A stretch of 15,187 bases of DNA from Ruminococcaceae bacterium UBA1227 (GCA_002309175.1 DBWX01000001.1:29281-44467), one strand, 5' to 3'; positions 6,380-14,444 are shown, counted from the stretch's first letter. The notes: a model not told the origin generated them from the letters alone. Translations and numbers: made by a program.

Positions 6380-7588
6380 TCAGAACAGATTTTTCTTTAC
6401 TTTGGCGTACCTGGATACACCCAGGATCAGCCCCATCTCACCGAGCAGCATCATAAGTGAGGTGCCGCCGTATGAGAAGAAAGGAAGGCTTATGCCCGTG
6501 TTCGGAAGCACGTCCGTGACAACCGCGATATTGAGGGCAGCCTGAAGGCCTATCTGGAAGGAAAGGCCGAGTACCAGGAGCGAAGCGAACTTATCCTCCG
6601 TCCTGGAGGCGATATAGAATCCGCGCCATACGAGAAGCACGAAGAGCAGGATGATTATCGCCGCTCCTATTATACCCAGTTCCTCGCAGACAATCGAGAA
6701 AATAAAGTCGTTCATAGGCTCGGATACGTAGAGCTGTTTCTGCTTGGAGTTGCCGAGGCCCACGCCGAACCAGCCGCCTGAGCCTATGGCGTAGAGCGCG
6801 TTGTTCGTCTGCCAGCGCACGCCCTGCGGGTCGTAATCCTTGTCGAGCCAGGCGGTGATACGCGGCTGCGCGTGGGCCGGAAGAATCGACGGCTTGAGGA
6901 TTACGAGTATTGCCACGGCAACGACAGCGACGCCCGCAACGATAAACCACTTTGAGTCAAAGCCGGCCAGCCAGAGCATCATGATACCGAGCATGAAGAT
7001 AAGGATTGTACCGGATACGTGGTTCTCGAGAAGCACGAGTACGCTGAAGACTCCGAGAATGATTATGTAACGGAGAAGATAGAAGGTCCTCGCGTACAGT
7101 GTCCTGTTGCCCAGGGTCATCTTCTTGTCCGAATTGATTTCACTGTAGTGGTCGCCTATGTCCTTCGCAAGGAAGATGACTATGGCGAGTTTCGCGATTT
7201 CGGAGGGCTGGAAAGTGACGACACCGGGAATGTAAAGCCATCTGTGGAATCCCTCATATCCTGCCGGCGGCGGAACCACGAGCACGACCACAAGGAGCAC
7301 CAGCGACGCGTACATTAGCGGTCTCGCCACGAAGCGGTATGCCCTGTAGTGGAACTTTGACGCACCGAACATGGCTGCGAGTCCGACGACGGCAAAGAAG
7401 AACTGACGTTTGAAGTAATAGAGACTGTCACCGTTATTGTTGTAATAACAGTAGGTGTAAGACGCGGAGAACATCATGATGAGTCCGATCGTCAGAAGCG
7501 TCAGTACCAGCGTGAGGAATGTGAGATCCATCCCGCCGTGTGACAGGAGCTTCGGGTCTATTCTTCTTTTGGTGTTTTCAGCAGCCAT
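6380..7588 (-). CDS. ftsW: SEDS peptidoglycan glycosyltransferase FtsW
   Basis: 402-residue polytopic SEDS protein that polymerises lipid II at the septum together with a class B PBP. About ten hydrophobic segments are visible. Conserved parts: FQPSEIAKLAIVIFLA (126-141), the Clostridia-like ENHVSGTI (188-195), the large extracellular loop with RITAWLDKDYDPQG (243-256), NDFIFSIVCEELG (293-305) with the probable catalytic Asp294, and GISLPFFSYGG (365-375). The ATG at 7588 has GGAGA upstream and starts 12 bases after mraY. murD, usual between mraY and ftsW in Firmicutes, is absent. SpoVE or RodA are alternatives within the family; position favours FtsW. Confidence 0.94.
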   Translation of the reverse strand: MAAENTKRRIDPKLLSHGGMDLTFLTLVLTLLTIGLIMMFSASYTYCYYNNNGDSLYYFKRQFFFAVVGLAAMFGASKFHYRAYRFVARPLMYASLVLLVVVLVVPPPAGYEGFHRWLYIPGVVTFQPSEIAKLAIVIFLAKDIGDHYSEINSDKKMTLGNRTLYARTFYLLRYIIILGVFSVLVLLENHVSGTILIFMLGIMMLWLAGFDSKWFIVAGVAVVAVAILVILKPSILPAHAQPRITAWLDKDYDPQGVRWQTNNALYAIGSGGWFGVGLGNSKQKQLYVSEPMNDFIFSIVCEELGIIGAAIIILLFVLLVWRGFYIASRTEDKFASLLVLGLSFQIGLQAALNIAVVTDVLPNTGISLPFFSYGGTSLMMLLGEMGLILGVSRYAKVKKNLF

Positions 7589-7600
7589 AAAAGTCTCCGT

Positions 7601-8659
7601 TTATCCGAATTTTATGAGAAGGCAGGCAAGCGCACCCGCCAGAAGGTTCACAAGTGAGAACACGATTACGATTTTGACTTCAGACCATCCGCTCTTTTCA
7701 AAGTGGTGATGTATGGGCGCCATCTTGAGAAGTCTCTTGCCGGTGGCCTTGGGGTCCTTGCGTCTGGCTATTTTCTTCGTGATCTTGAAATAGCCTATCT
7801 GAACTACGTCCGAGAGGCCCTCGAGGACGTATACGAAACCTGCGACGAGAAGAATCAGCGGGCAGTCGATGGCGTAAGCCAGAGCGACAATCATGCCGCC
7901 GAGGAACATGGAGCCCGTATCCCCCATGAAGCATTTGGCCGGGTGCCAGTTCCAGATGAGGTAGCCCGCGCAGGCTCCGAGGAGCGCACACGAGACTAGC
8001 GATGCGCCCATATAGTGGCGCAGAGCGGCCATGACCGCGAACGAGAGAGCCGCGGTGACAGTGACCGAGGCGCAGAGTCCGTCAACACCGTCCGTGAAGT
8101 TTACGGCGTTGACCGTGGCGTAGATGACGATAACCGTGAATATCGCGAAGATTATCGGCGAGCCGTAGGTCACATTGCCCATAAACGGTATGAACATGAA
8201 CTGGTCTCCCGAGAGGGAGAGCGAAACTATATAAGCGGCTGAGAGAGCCAGCTGAAGCAGTGTCTTCTGAATTACGGTCAGGCCCTCGTTCTGCTTTTTG
8301 ACAACCTTGATATAGTCATCAGCAAAGCCTATGAGGCCGAAGCCGAGAGCCAGGACTATGCCGGCATAGAGCTTGACCTTGAGGCTGTCGGGCACGGGGC
8401 TTCCCATTCCGACCACATCCTTGCCGAGGATCAGGTTCAGGCCTATTACGACGGCAGTTGTGACGATGACGGAGATGATGAACATTATTCCGCCCATTGT
8501 AGGTGTGCCCTGCTTGTTCTTGTGCCAGTTCGGTCCTATGTCGAGAATGGTCTGGCCGAATTTGAGTTTATGGAGCCAGGGTACGACGACATAGCCGAGC
8601 AAGGCTGAGATAAGGAAACTCAACACGATGGCCACAATGTAATTTACAACCGTATTCAT
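7601..8659 (-). CDS. mraY: Phospho-MurNAc-pentapeptide transferase MraY
   Basis: Integral membrane enzyme that moves phospho-MurNAc-pentapeptide from UDP to undecaprenyl phosphate, making lipid I. 352 residues with about ten membrane segments. Motifs: GTPTMGG (51-57), FADDYIK with the paired Asp114-Asp115, NAVNFTDGVDGL (184-195) with the metal-binding Asp, FMGDTGS (244-250), and PIHHHFEKSGW (315-325), the His-rich loop typical of MraY. The start codon overlaps the murF stop (ATGA at 8656-8659), with AGGAGA inside the murF end, implying translational coupling. Confidence 0.97.
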   Translation of the reverse strand: MNTVVNYIVAIVLSFLISALLGYVVVPWLHKLKFGQTILDIGPNWHKNKQGTPTMGGIMFIISVIVTTAVVIGLNLILGKDVVGMGSPVPDSLKVKLYAGIVLALGFGLIGFADDYIKVVKKQNEGLTVIQKTLLQLALSAAYIVSLSLSGDQFMFIPFMGNVTYGSPIIFAIFTVIVIYATVNAVNFTDGVDGLCASVTVTAALSFAVMAALRHYMGASLVSCALLGACAGYLIWNWHPAKCFMGDTGSMFLGGMIVALAYAIDCPLILLVAGFVYVLEGLSDVVQIGYFKITKKIARRKDPKATGKRLLKMAPIHHHFEKSGWSEVKIVIVFSLVNLLAGALACLLIKFG

Positions 8660-10077
8660 TTGATTTCTCCTTTTACGAGCTCAATTACGTCTTCAAGCTG
8701 CATGCCGCGGCTGCCTTTGAACGCCACGACATCGCCGGGTCTGAGCATCGGTATGAGGTGTCTCGCAAGTTCCTCCTTCGAGTCAAACTCGAGAACCCTG
8801 AGGACTCCCTCTTTTTTCGCTTCATCTGCGGTGTATCTCGCGAGCTGACCGTAAGTCATGAGCATGTCGACGCCTGCGTCCGCAAGATATTTGCCGCAGT
8901 CGCGGTGCGCCTTCTCGCTGTAGTCTCCGAGTTCAAGCATGTCCGCGATAACGGCGATCTTTCTGTGGCCGCCCTCGCCTTTTATCCTGAGTGTGTTTGA
9001 GAGAGCGCGTACCGAGTCGGGGCTCGCATTGTAGCAGTCCTCGACGAGGGTTATGCCGCCCACGATCTCCACTTTCTCACGCATGCCGGCCGGCACATAA
9101 CCCTCAAGGGCCTTCGCCATGCTTTCGGGTTCTATGCCCAGCTCGGCGCCGACACTTATCGCGGCGAGAGCGTCGTACACGTTGTGCTCGCCCGTCGTAG
9201 GGAGGAAAACGTCGAACGAACAGTCTTCGCTCTCGCATCCGTCGGCGCCGTCAAGGCCGGACAACCTCGAAGGCCTGACCGATGCCGTAAATTCGGTAGA
9301 AGCTTCGAGATATTTGATGTCTCTTGCGGTGACGTCTGCGTCACCGTGAATTCCGAAGGTCCTTATCGGGAAGCGATTGTCGAAATCGGATTCCTTCACC
9401 TTCGAGAGCATATCGTTGTCGGCATTCAGGATGAGCGTTGAGCCCTCCTTCAGGCCGTCGAGTATTTCAAGTTTTGCGGCGAGTATGCCTTCCCTGCTGC
9501 CGAGGTTCTCTATGTGAGACACTCCGACATTGGTGATTACCGCCATGTTCGGAAGTGCGGTCTTCGAGAGAACGGAGATCTCGCCCTTATGGTTCATTCC
9601 CATCTCGACGACAGCGGCTGTGTGCTCAGGCTCAAGGCCCAGGAGCACCTTCGGCACGCCTATCGAGTTGTTGAGGTTACCGGCGGTCTTGTGCGCATTG
9701 TACTTTGCGTTTAAGACACACCAGATCATCTCCTTAGTGGTCGTCTTGCCGACGCTGCCCGTCAGTGCGACGACGGGTATGTCAAAGCTCTCCCTGTAGG
9801 CTCGCGCGAGATCGAGAAATGCCTTCTCGGTGTCCTCGACCTTTATGACCGGGACGCTCACATTGACGCCGTCATTGTGAACCATGACGGCAGCGGCCCC
9901 GGCTGAAACGGCCGCGTCGACGAAGGCATGTCCGTCTAGGCGCTCGCCTTTTATGGCAATAAAGAGCGCACCGGGAGTTACCTCACGGTTGTCGATGACA
10001 ACCGAGGTTATATCCGCATGGCCCGAGGCGGTGCCGCCGCAGGCTCTTGCAATCTCTTCAGTCGTAAGTCTTTTCAT
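8656..10077 (-). CDS. murF: UDP-MurNAc-tripeptide:D-Ala-D-Ala ligase MurF
   Basis: ATP-dependent cytosolic ligase adding D-Ala-D-Ala to the UDP-MurNAc-tripeptide. 473 residues. Mur ligase domains are evident: the N-terminal substrate domain (GALFIAIKGERLDGHAFV), the P-loop GSVGKTTTK (107-115), NLNNSIGVP (134-142), VVEMGMNHKGEIS (156-168), VSHIENLGS (186-194), and the C-terminal DCYNASPDSV (347-356). A short Gly/Asp/Glu-rich loop (about 268-286, two Cys) looks like a local insertion. Start ATG 10077 overlaps the PBP stop by one base (TGATG), with GAGGAAGA as SD. murE, which normally precedes murF, is missing. Confidence 0.96.
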   Translation of the reverse strand: MKRLTTEEIARACGGTASGHADITSVVIDNREVTPGALFIAIKGERLDGHAFVDAAVSAGAAAVMVHNDGVNVSVPVIKVEDTEKAFLDLARAYRESFDIPVVALTGSVGKTTTKEMIWCVLNAKYNAHKTAGNLNNSIGVPKVLLGLEPEHTAAVVEMGMNHKGEISVLSKTALPNMAVITNVGVSHIENLGSREGILAAKLEILDGLKEGSTLILNADNDMLSKVKESDFDNRFPIRTFGIHGDADVTARDIKYLEASTEFTASVRPSRLSGLDGADGCESEDCSFDVFLPTTGEHNVYDALAAISVGAELGIEPESMAKALEGYVPAGMREKVEIVGGITLVEDCYNASPDSVRALSNTLRIKGEGGHRKIAVIADMLELGDYSEKAHRDCGKYLADAGVDMLMTYGQLARYTADEAKKEGVLRVLEFDSKEELARHLIPMLRPGDVVAFKGSRGMQLEDVIELVKGEIK

Positions 10078-12314
10078 CAGTCTTCCTCTTTGATTTCAGT
10101 TCTGAAGTAAACGGTTACAACCGTACCCATCTGGACATCCGTTCCCGCCTCGGAGCTCTGTCTGTACGAGGCTATGTTGTCGCCCTTCGTGTAACCCGTG
10201 CGTCTTATATTGAGTCCGCAGGCTACGGCGACATTGTTCGCCTCGGCGACCGAGAGTCCGGTGAGATTCGGTACAGTTACCATTGCGGGATCCATATCCT
10301 CCGTGTAAAGAACCACAACGCCGTTCTTTGAGAGTGTCTGTCCGGGTCTCGGGAACTGCTTGACGACCTTGTCGCCCGTGCCCATGACCTTGACGGTGAA
10401 GCCCTTGCTCTGAAGTTCCTTCTGTGCCATGGCGACCGTAACGCCCGTGACCTTGACCACGCTCTCCTCGAGCCTTGCAAGCTCGTCGTCCGTGTACTGC
10501 GGTTCGACGTTTAAGTACTGCATGGTCTTCTCTATAACCTCAGCCGCGACGGGGCCGGCGACTGAGCCGCCGGTGAAGGCGCCCGCCTTGGGCTCGTCTA
10601 TCGCGATAAGCACTGAGACGCGCGGGTTGTCCGCCGGAGCGAAGCCGCAGAACGAGGCGACGTAGATCTCCTCGCCGAGTGTCAGCTTCTGCGAAGTACC
10701 GGTCTTACCCGCTACGCGGTAACCGGGCACATAGGCGTTTCTCGCCGTACCGGCGCTTACGACCTTCTCCATCATCATGTTGAGGGTGTTCGCCGTCTCG
10801 GGTGAGATTACCTGGCGTTTTACAACCGGCTCGCGCTCGAATACCCTGTTACCGTTCTCGTCAAGCATTGAGCCGACAATGTAGGGCTGCATGAGCTTGC
10901 CGCCGTTCGCTATCGCGTTTATCGCGTTGATTATCTGGATGGGGCTCGCCTGGAATGTCTGTCCGAATGACTCGGAGGCCATGGCGACAGATGTGAGTCT
11001 GCTGAGTGAGTGGTATGTGACATCCGCGCCGGGTTCGAACTCCGCGGGGAGGTCAATGTCGGTTCCCTCGGCAAAGCCGAAGGCCTCGAAGTACTTGTAG
11101 AATGTCGCCTTGCCCAGGCGCTGTGCGACCTGGATGAAGATCGGGTTGCAGGAGTTCATCATGGCCGTGGTGAAGTCTTCAACACCGTGGCCCGCCCTGT
11201 GCGAACAGTGGTATGTGCGGTCTGCGACCTCATAGCTGCCCGTGCAGTTGAACATCTCTTCGGGCTTTACAACGCCCTCTTCAATACCCGCCGCGGCGGT
11301 AATACACTTGTAGACCGAGCCGGGCTCGTAAGAGTCACATATTGTCCTGTTTCTCCACTGGGCATAACGGGCGGCGACAACTGCATCGCTCTTCGCCTTC
11401 TCGTCAATATTGCCCTCCTCGTCCGCGAGTTCCTCGTCTATCTTGGTCTCCGTCTCCTCGTTTATGGCGTAGGGTGAGTTGCAGTCGAAGTCGGGCTTCG
11501 TGCTCATCGCGAGTATTGCGCCCGTCTCAACATCCATGACTATGCCGTAACCGTAGGTCGCGTCGTTGAGCTTTACTGCGTTCTCAAGGGCCGTGTCGAG
11601 GTAGTACTGGATTACCTGGTCGATTGTAAGCTGCAGGTTGAGGCCGGTCTCCGCGGCATAGTATGCCGAGTAATCGGAGGACATCCTTATCTGCTTCGCA
11701 TTCTTTGCCGTTATTATTCGTCCGGCCGTGCCGGTCAGGATATTGTCGTAGTAGTATTCGAGTCCGGAGCGTCCTACATCGCCGTCGCCGGTGAAACCGA
11801 GAACGGATGAGGCGAAGCTGCCGAACGGATAGTATCTCTTTACGTCATCCTCAGTGCCGATTATCTGGTTGTAGCCCTTGTGGGCATTGCGGAATTCGAT
11901 TACCGCGTTCTTGTCCTCGTACTCGACCTGTGACTTTATGAGCACATAGGCGTACTTGCTTCTGCTGCACTTTTCAAGCACCGTCTCGTAATCGAGGTCC
12001 AGAATGGCGGAGAGTCCCTCAGCGATTGTCTCCATTGTCTCCTGGTCGCTTATCTTCGAGGGGTTGATGAAGATCTTCCAGGCATCCGCCGACTGGGCGA
12101 GCGGATTCATTTTGGCATCGTAGATGGTTCCGCGGAGAGCAGAGACCTTTGTGTCAGAGAGCTGCTGCGATTCAGCCTTCAGCTTATACTTCTCGCCGTT
12201 TACGACACCTACGTTGATAAGGCCGAACGCACCCATACCGAAACCGAGGATACAGGTTATGAGAAGAGCCGTGAAAGCCCTCTTATTCAGTTTGCTCTTA
12301 AGCTCTCTTGCCAC
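10077..12314 (-). CDS. ftsI: Class B penicillin-binding protein (PBP2B/SpoVD/FtsI type) with two PASTA domains
   Basis: Septal D,D-transpeptidase acting outside the membrane as partner of FtsW. 745 residues from GTG 12314, which has GGGAG eight bases upstream; an in-frame extension to 12395 runs through an AT-rich hairpin region and has no SD. Features: an N-terminal membrane anchor (about 14-35), a PBP dimerisation domain containing RGTIYDAKMNPLA, and a transpeptidase domain with the active-site S333xxK336 (YEPGSVYK), the S388-C-N390 motif and K537-T-G (VAGKTGTSQK). Two PASTA domains close the protein (about 620-673 and 678-738). Two PASTA repeats resemble vegetative PBP2B; SpoVD usually has one, so a purely sporulation role is less likely. 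Position after ftsL fits either. Confidence 0.95.
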   Translation of the reverse strand: MARELKSKLNKRAFTALLITCILGFGMGAFGLINVGVVNGEKYKLKAESQQLSDTKVSALRGTIYDAKMNPLAQSADAWKIFINPSKISDQETMETIAEGLSAILDLDYETVLEKCSRSKYAYVLIKSQVEYEDKNAVIEFRNAHKGYNQIIGTEDDVKRYYPFGSFASSVLGFTGDGDVGRSGLEYYYDNILTGTAGRIITAKNAKQIRMSSDYSAYYAAETGLNLQLTIDQVIQYYLDTALENAVKLNDATYGYGIVMDVETGAILAMSTKPDFDCNSPYAINEETETKIDEELADEEGNIDEKAKSDAVVAARYAQWRNRTICDSYEPGSVYKCITAAAGIEEGVVKPEEMFNCTGSYEVADRTYHCSHRAGHGVEDFTTAMMNSCNPIFIQVAQRLGKATFYKYFEAFGFAEGTDIDLPAEFEPGADVTYHSLSRLTSVAMASESFGQTFQASPIQIINAINAIANGGKLMQPYIVGSMLDENGNRVFEREPVVKRQVISPETANTLNMMMEKVVSAGTARNAYVPGYRVAGKTGTSQKLTLGEEIYVASFCGFAPADNPRVSVLIAIDEPKAGAFTGGSVAGPVAAEVIEKTMQYLNVEPQYTDDELARLEESVVKVTGVTVAMAQKELQSKGFTVKVMGTGDKVVKQFPRPGQTLSKNGVVVLYTEDMDPAMVTVPNLTGLSVAEANNVAVACGLNIRRTGYTKGDNIASYRQSSEAGTDVQMGTVVTVYFRTEIKEED

Positions 12315-12322
12315 GGTTAAAA

Positions 12323-12327
12323 CTCCC
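12323..12327 (-). promoter_or_regulatory. Shine-Dalgarno site deciding the PBP GTG start
   Basis: GGGAG eight bases before GTG 12314. It places the start at residue VARELKSK, read as Met, rather than 27 codons upstream. Confidence 0.75.
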
Positions 12328-12362
12328 TTATAATAATTAAATATATATAAAAAAATACGACT

Positions 12363-12395
12363 ATGAGAGTTAAGGATATCATCCCTAACTCTCAT
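12363..12395 (-). terminator. Hairpin in the ftsL-PBP gap, possible attenuator
   Basis: On the minus strand a 15-bp stem (ATGAGAGTTAGGGAT against ATCCTTAACTCTCAT, one G-U pair) closes a three-base loop GAT, starting 11 bases after the ftsL stop. A T7 run (12355-12349) follows, but seven bases after the stem. The G-U pair would be an A-C mismatch on the other strand, so the structure belongs to the minus-strand RNA. The displaced T run makes it an imperfect terminator; partial attenuation or mRNA processing is more likely. Confidence 0.45.
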
Positions 12396-12406
12396 TTAAA
12401 TTCCGC

Positions 12407-12907
12407 TCAGAAGAACATTTTTATGGTCTCCCAGAGAGACTTCTGTACCTTGCCTCCGCTCTGGGTGACGGTATCGCCGCCGGAAATGTCAATATAGGAG
12501 ATCTGGTAATTCTCCACCTTCACCATTCCCAGCACGTTCTGTGCGTAGTCATCAACTTTTTCGAGTGATATTGCCGAGTCAAGTTCCATGCTCAGACGGG
12601 TGTTTTCACTCTCAACCACCGCTATCTGGGCGTTTACCGAGTCGAGCTCGCGGTCGAGCTCGTCCACCTGGACCTGACTGTAGATCTGCAGAGCTATAAA
12701 GAAGAAGAATATCGAGCATACGGCGAGAATCTTCATCGCTTTTCTGCTGTTGCGGAATTCCTCTATACGGAGCTGCCTCTTCGACTTCTCGACGACATAC
12801 GGTTTCGGGGCCGCATGCCTCGGCTGATACTGAGGCTTTCTCTTCGGAGCAGCGGAACCGTGCTGTGCGCGCCGCATGTCAACCGCTTCTGTTCTGTTGT
12901 AAGCCAA
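12407..12907 (-). CDS. ftsL: Cell division protein FtsL (FtsL/DivIC type)
   Basis: 166-residue bitopic divisome protein that pairs with FtsB/DivIC and FtsQ and activates FtsW with its PBP. A basic cytoplasmic region (1-57) is followed by a membrane segment (about 58-76) and a periplasmic coiled coil (about 80-112), then YAQNVLGMVKVENYQISYI (121-139), the FtsL/DivIC-like ending. The frame starts at TTG 12907 with GGAGG (12921-12917) nine bases upstream; the next Met is ten codons on and has no SD. FtsL is poorly conserved, so the name rests on topology and on its place between rsmH and the PBP gene. The 166-residue length reflects long N- and C-terminal tails. Confidence 0.85.
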   Translation of the reverse strand: MAYNRTEAVDMRRAQHGSAAPKRKPQYQPRHAAPKPYVVEKSKRQLRIEEFRNSRKAMKILAVCSIFFFFIALQIYSQVQVDELDRELDSVNAQIAVVESENTRLSMELDSAISLEKVDDYAQNVLGMVKVENYQISYIDISGGDTVTQSGGKVQKSLWETIKMFF

Positions 12908-12916
12908 TGATTCCGC

Positions 12917-12921
12917 CCTCC
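12917..12921 (-). promoter_or_regulatory. Shine-Dalgarno site supporting the ftsL TTG start
   Basis: GGAGG nine bases before TTG 12907, in the 33-base gap after rsmH. A strong SD with a weak start codon may set the FtsL level. Confidence 0.65.
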
Positions 12922-12940
12922 TCTCTTTTATATGATGTAA

Positions 12941-13876
12941 TTAATCTTTCAATTTAATAATCGAGCGTAATTTGGCCGATCTCGCTCTCTGGTTGTCATC
13001 AAGTTCGTCCTCGGAAGCCGCTTTGAACTTAAACTGCAGCTCTCCCCTCGGTGTCTTTCCGCAGACACAGACGGGAAACTCGGGCGGGCATGTGCAGCCC
13101 TCGCAGAGTTTTGCGAATTCCTGCTTTATCGCCCTGTCCTCCAGGGAGTGGAAAGTGATTATCGAAAGTATGCCTCCGGTCTTCAGACAGTCAAACATGT
13201 CCTCCGCCGATTCGGCCAGTGAATCGAGTTCACCGTTTACTTCTATGCGTAAAGCCTGAAATGTCCTGCGCGCGGGATGTCCGTTTCTGCGCGCCTTCGC
13301 GGGCATGGATTCCGAGACTATTTTCGCAAGCTGCAATGTAGTTTCTATTGGTGTAAAGGCTCTTTCCTTTACAATGCGTTCCGCAATGCTGTTTGCGTAT
13401 CTCTCTTCTCCGTAAGTGCGGATGATTCTCGCGAGTTCCTCCTTCGGGAGCGTGTTGCAGAGATCTGCCGCCGTAGGCCCTTCCCTGCTCATCCTCATGT
13501 CGAGAGGCGCATCGTTGTGAAACGAGAATCCGCGTTCCGCGGTATCGAGCTGGTGTGAACTGACTCCGAGGTCGGCAAGTATGCCGTCCGCTCCTCCTAT
13601 GTCATTATCCTCCAGGATTCTCTTTATATTTGAATAATTATCGTGAACAATTGTTACGCGGGCGTCGGACCCGAAACGCGCGGTCAGAGCCGCGACGGCG
13701 TCGGGATCGCGGTCAATACAGATTAGACGGCCGCCGTCGCCCAGGCGCTCAAGTATGCCGGCGGAATGTCCTCCGCCGCCCGCCGTACAGTCGACATAGA
13801 CTCCGTCGGGCACAACGTGCAGGGAGTCTATCGTCTCCTCATACAGCACGGGTATATGCGAAAAAGATTCGCTCAT
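12941..13876 (-). CDS. rsmH: 16S rRNA (cytosine1402-N4)-methyltransferase RsmH
   Basis: SAM-dependent methylase (formerly MraW) that modifies C1402 of 16S rRNA in the ribosomal P site. 311 residues, the normal length. Visible motifs: HIPVLYEE (7-14), the SAM loop DCTAGGGGHS (29-38), ICIDRDPDA (52-60), GILADLGVSSHQLD (98-111), GFSFHNDAPLDMRM (116-129), HPARRTFQALRIEVN (200-214) and FHSLEDR (242-248). A Cys cluster at 258-272 (C258, C261, C263, C270, C272) could hold a metal. Start ATG 13876 shares one base with the mraZ stop (TGATG), with GAGG ten bases upstream. A standard second gene of the dcw operon. Confidence 0.97.
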   Translation of the reverse strand: MSESFSHIPVLYEETIDSLHVVPDGVYVDCTAGGGGHSAGILERLGDGGRLICIDRDPDAVAALTARFGSDARVTIVHDNYSNIKRILEDNDIGGADGILADLGVSSHQLDTAERGFSFHNDAPLDMRMSREGPTAADLCNTLPKEELARIIRTYGEERYANSIAERIVKERAFTPIETTLQLAKIVSESMPAKARRNGHPARRTFQALRIEVNGELDSLAESAEDMFDCLKTGGILSIITFHSLEDRAIKQEFAKLCEGCTCPPEFPVCVCGKTPRGELQFKFKAASEDELDDNQRARSAKLRSIIKLKD

Positions 13877-14316
13877 CAGAAGATAACCTCAATGTCGAGA
13901 TCGTATGCATCTCTCGTCTTGTAGCTGTCACGCTCGAACGCTTCGGCATCCCATACTTCAAATTTATTTCCCGCTCCGGCGATTACAACGTCCTTCGTGA
14001 GGTGCGCGTACTCGAGCAGCTCGGCCTTTATCGTGAAACGGCCCTGCTTGTCCATATCAACCTTGTCGGCCTTTCCGAAGAAGCTTCTCTTGAAACGGTT
14101 GATGTCTTCAGCCGTCTGCCTCTTCTCGGGATCCGGGCGGAGGTTCTTTATCTGTTCGGATACCTTTTCCCACTCCGCCTGGGAGTAGACGTAAAGGCAC
14201 TCGTCAGGGGCCTTACAGACAACAAAAGTCTCTCCCAAGTCCTCTCTGTACTTGGAAGGGATGAATATTCGATTTTTGGCATCCAACGTGTGGTTGTATA
14301 CGCCAAGGAAATCCAT
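13876..14316 (-). CDS. mraZ: Transcriptional regulator MraZ
   Basis: 146 residues; DNA-binding protein that represses its own dcw promoter in characterised bacteria. It has two AbrB-like half domains: GVYNHTLDAKNRIFIPSKYRE (5-25, with Asn where DAKGR is usual) and VDMDKQGRFTIKAELLEYA (86-104). The frame opens at a TTG at 14385, but ATG 14316 has AAGGGGA nine bases upstream, gives the normal N-terminus, and keeps the operator repeats outside the gene. It is the first gene of the dcw operon; rsmH follows with a one-base overlap. Confidence 0.95.
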   Translation of the reverse strand: MDFLGVYNHTLDAKNRIFIPSKYREDLGETFVVCKAPDECLYVYSQAEWEKVSEQIKNLRPDPEKRQTAEDINRFKRSFFGKADKVDMDKQGRFTIKAELLEYAHLTKDVVIAGAGNKFEVWDAEAFERDSYKTRDAYDLDIEVIF

Positions 14317-14324
14317 ATTATTGT

Positions 14325-14331
14325 TCCCCTT
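14325..14331 (-). promoter_or_regulatory. Shine-Dalgarno site deciding the mraZ start
   Basis: AAGGGGA eight bases before ATG 14316. It excludes the 23-codon upstream extension, which would cover the operator repeats. Confidence 0.75.
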
Positions 14332-14338
14332 TTTTGCC

Positions 14339-14376
14339 CCACTTTTAACCATTTTGGTGGAAATTCGCTCCACTTT
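14339..14376 (-). promoter_or_regulatory. Probable MraZ operator: three AAAGTGG-like repeats
   Basis: Minus strand AAAGTGG at 14376-14370, AAAATGG at 14355-14349 and AAAGTGG at 14345-14339. Start-to-start spacings are 21 and 10 bases, about two turns and one turn of the helix, so all face the same side. MraZ sites described elsewhere are repeats of TGGGN (E. coli) or AAAGTG[T/G] (Mollicutes) with a 10-base period. The block lies just downstream of the predicted start site, where binding would block the dcw promoter. Confidence 0.65.
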
Positions 14377-14384
14377 ATGACACA

Positions 14385-14413
14385 ATTATATTATACAGAT
14401 GCCGTGTTTGCAA
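14385..14413 (-). promoter_or_regulatory. Sigma-A-type promoter of the dcw operon
   Basis: Minus strand TTGCAA, 17-base spacer, TATAAT (perfect -10). The predicted start is near 14378, giving a leader of about 62 bases with the MraZ-like repeats. A second TATAAT overlaps it but would give a 12-base spacer. Phased A tracts sit directly upstream. Confidence 0.75.
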
Positions 14414-14415
14414 GG

Positions 14416-14444
14416 TTTTTTTGATATTTTTTTGAACTTTTTTT
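14416..14444 (-). promoter_or_regulatory. Phased A7 tracts upstream of the dcw promoter (UP-element-like)
   Basis: Three runs of seven A on the minus strand, ending at 14416, 14427 and 14438, have an exact 11-base period. They begin three bases upstream of the -35 box, at about -38 to -66. A tracts in helical phase bend DNA and can bind the RNA polymerase alpha subunit C-terminal domain. Confidence 0.55.

Noticed and set aside
11010..11477. 155-codon plus-strand frame within the PBP gene
   Set aside because: Entirely inside the transpeptidase domain on the other strand; it is a shadow.
10077..12314. Acidic stretch (about residues 284-313) before the SxxK motif of the PBP as a novel insertion
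   Set aside because: From memory, clostridial class B PBPs commonly carry variable charged loops at this point, so it is not remarkable.
13630..14424. 264-codon open frame on the plus strand over rsmH and mraZ
   Set aside because: It lies antisense to two certain genes, has no ribosome site or family resemblance, and is Arg-rich as expected from a GC-rich shadow frame.
14416..14444. T7 runs on the plus strand as terminators
   Set aside because: No GC-rich stem precedes any of the runs, and no gene on the plus strand ends there; they fit a promoter-upstream A-tract element instead.
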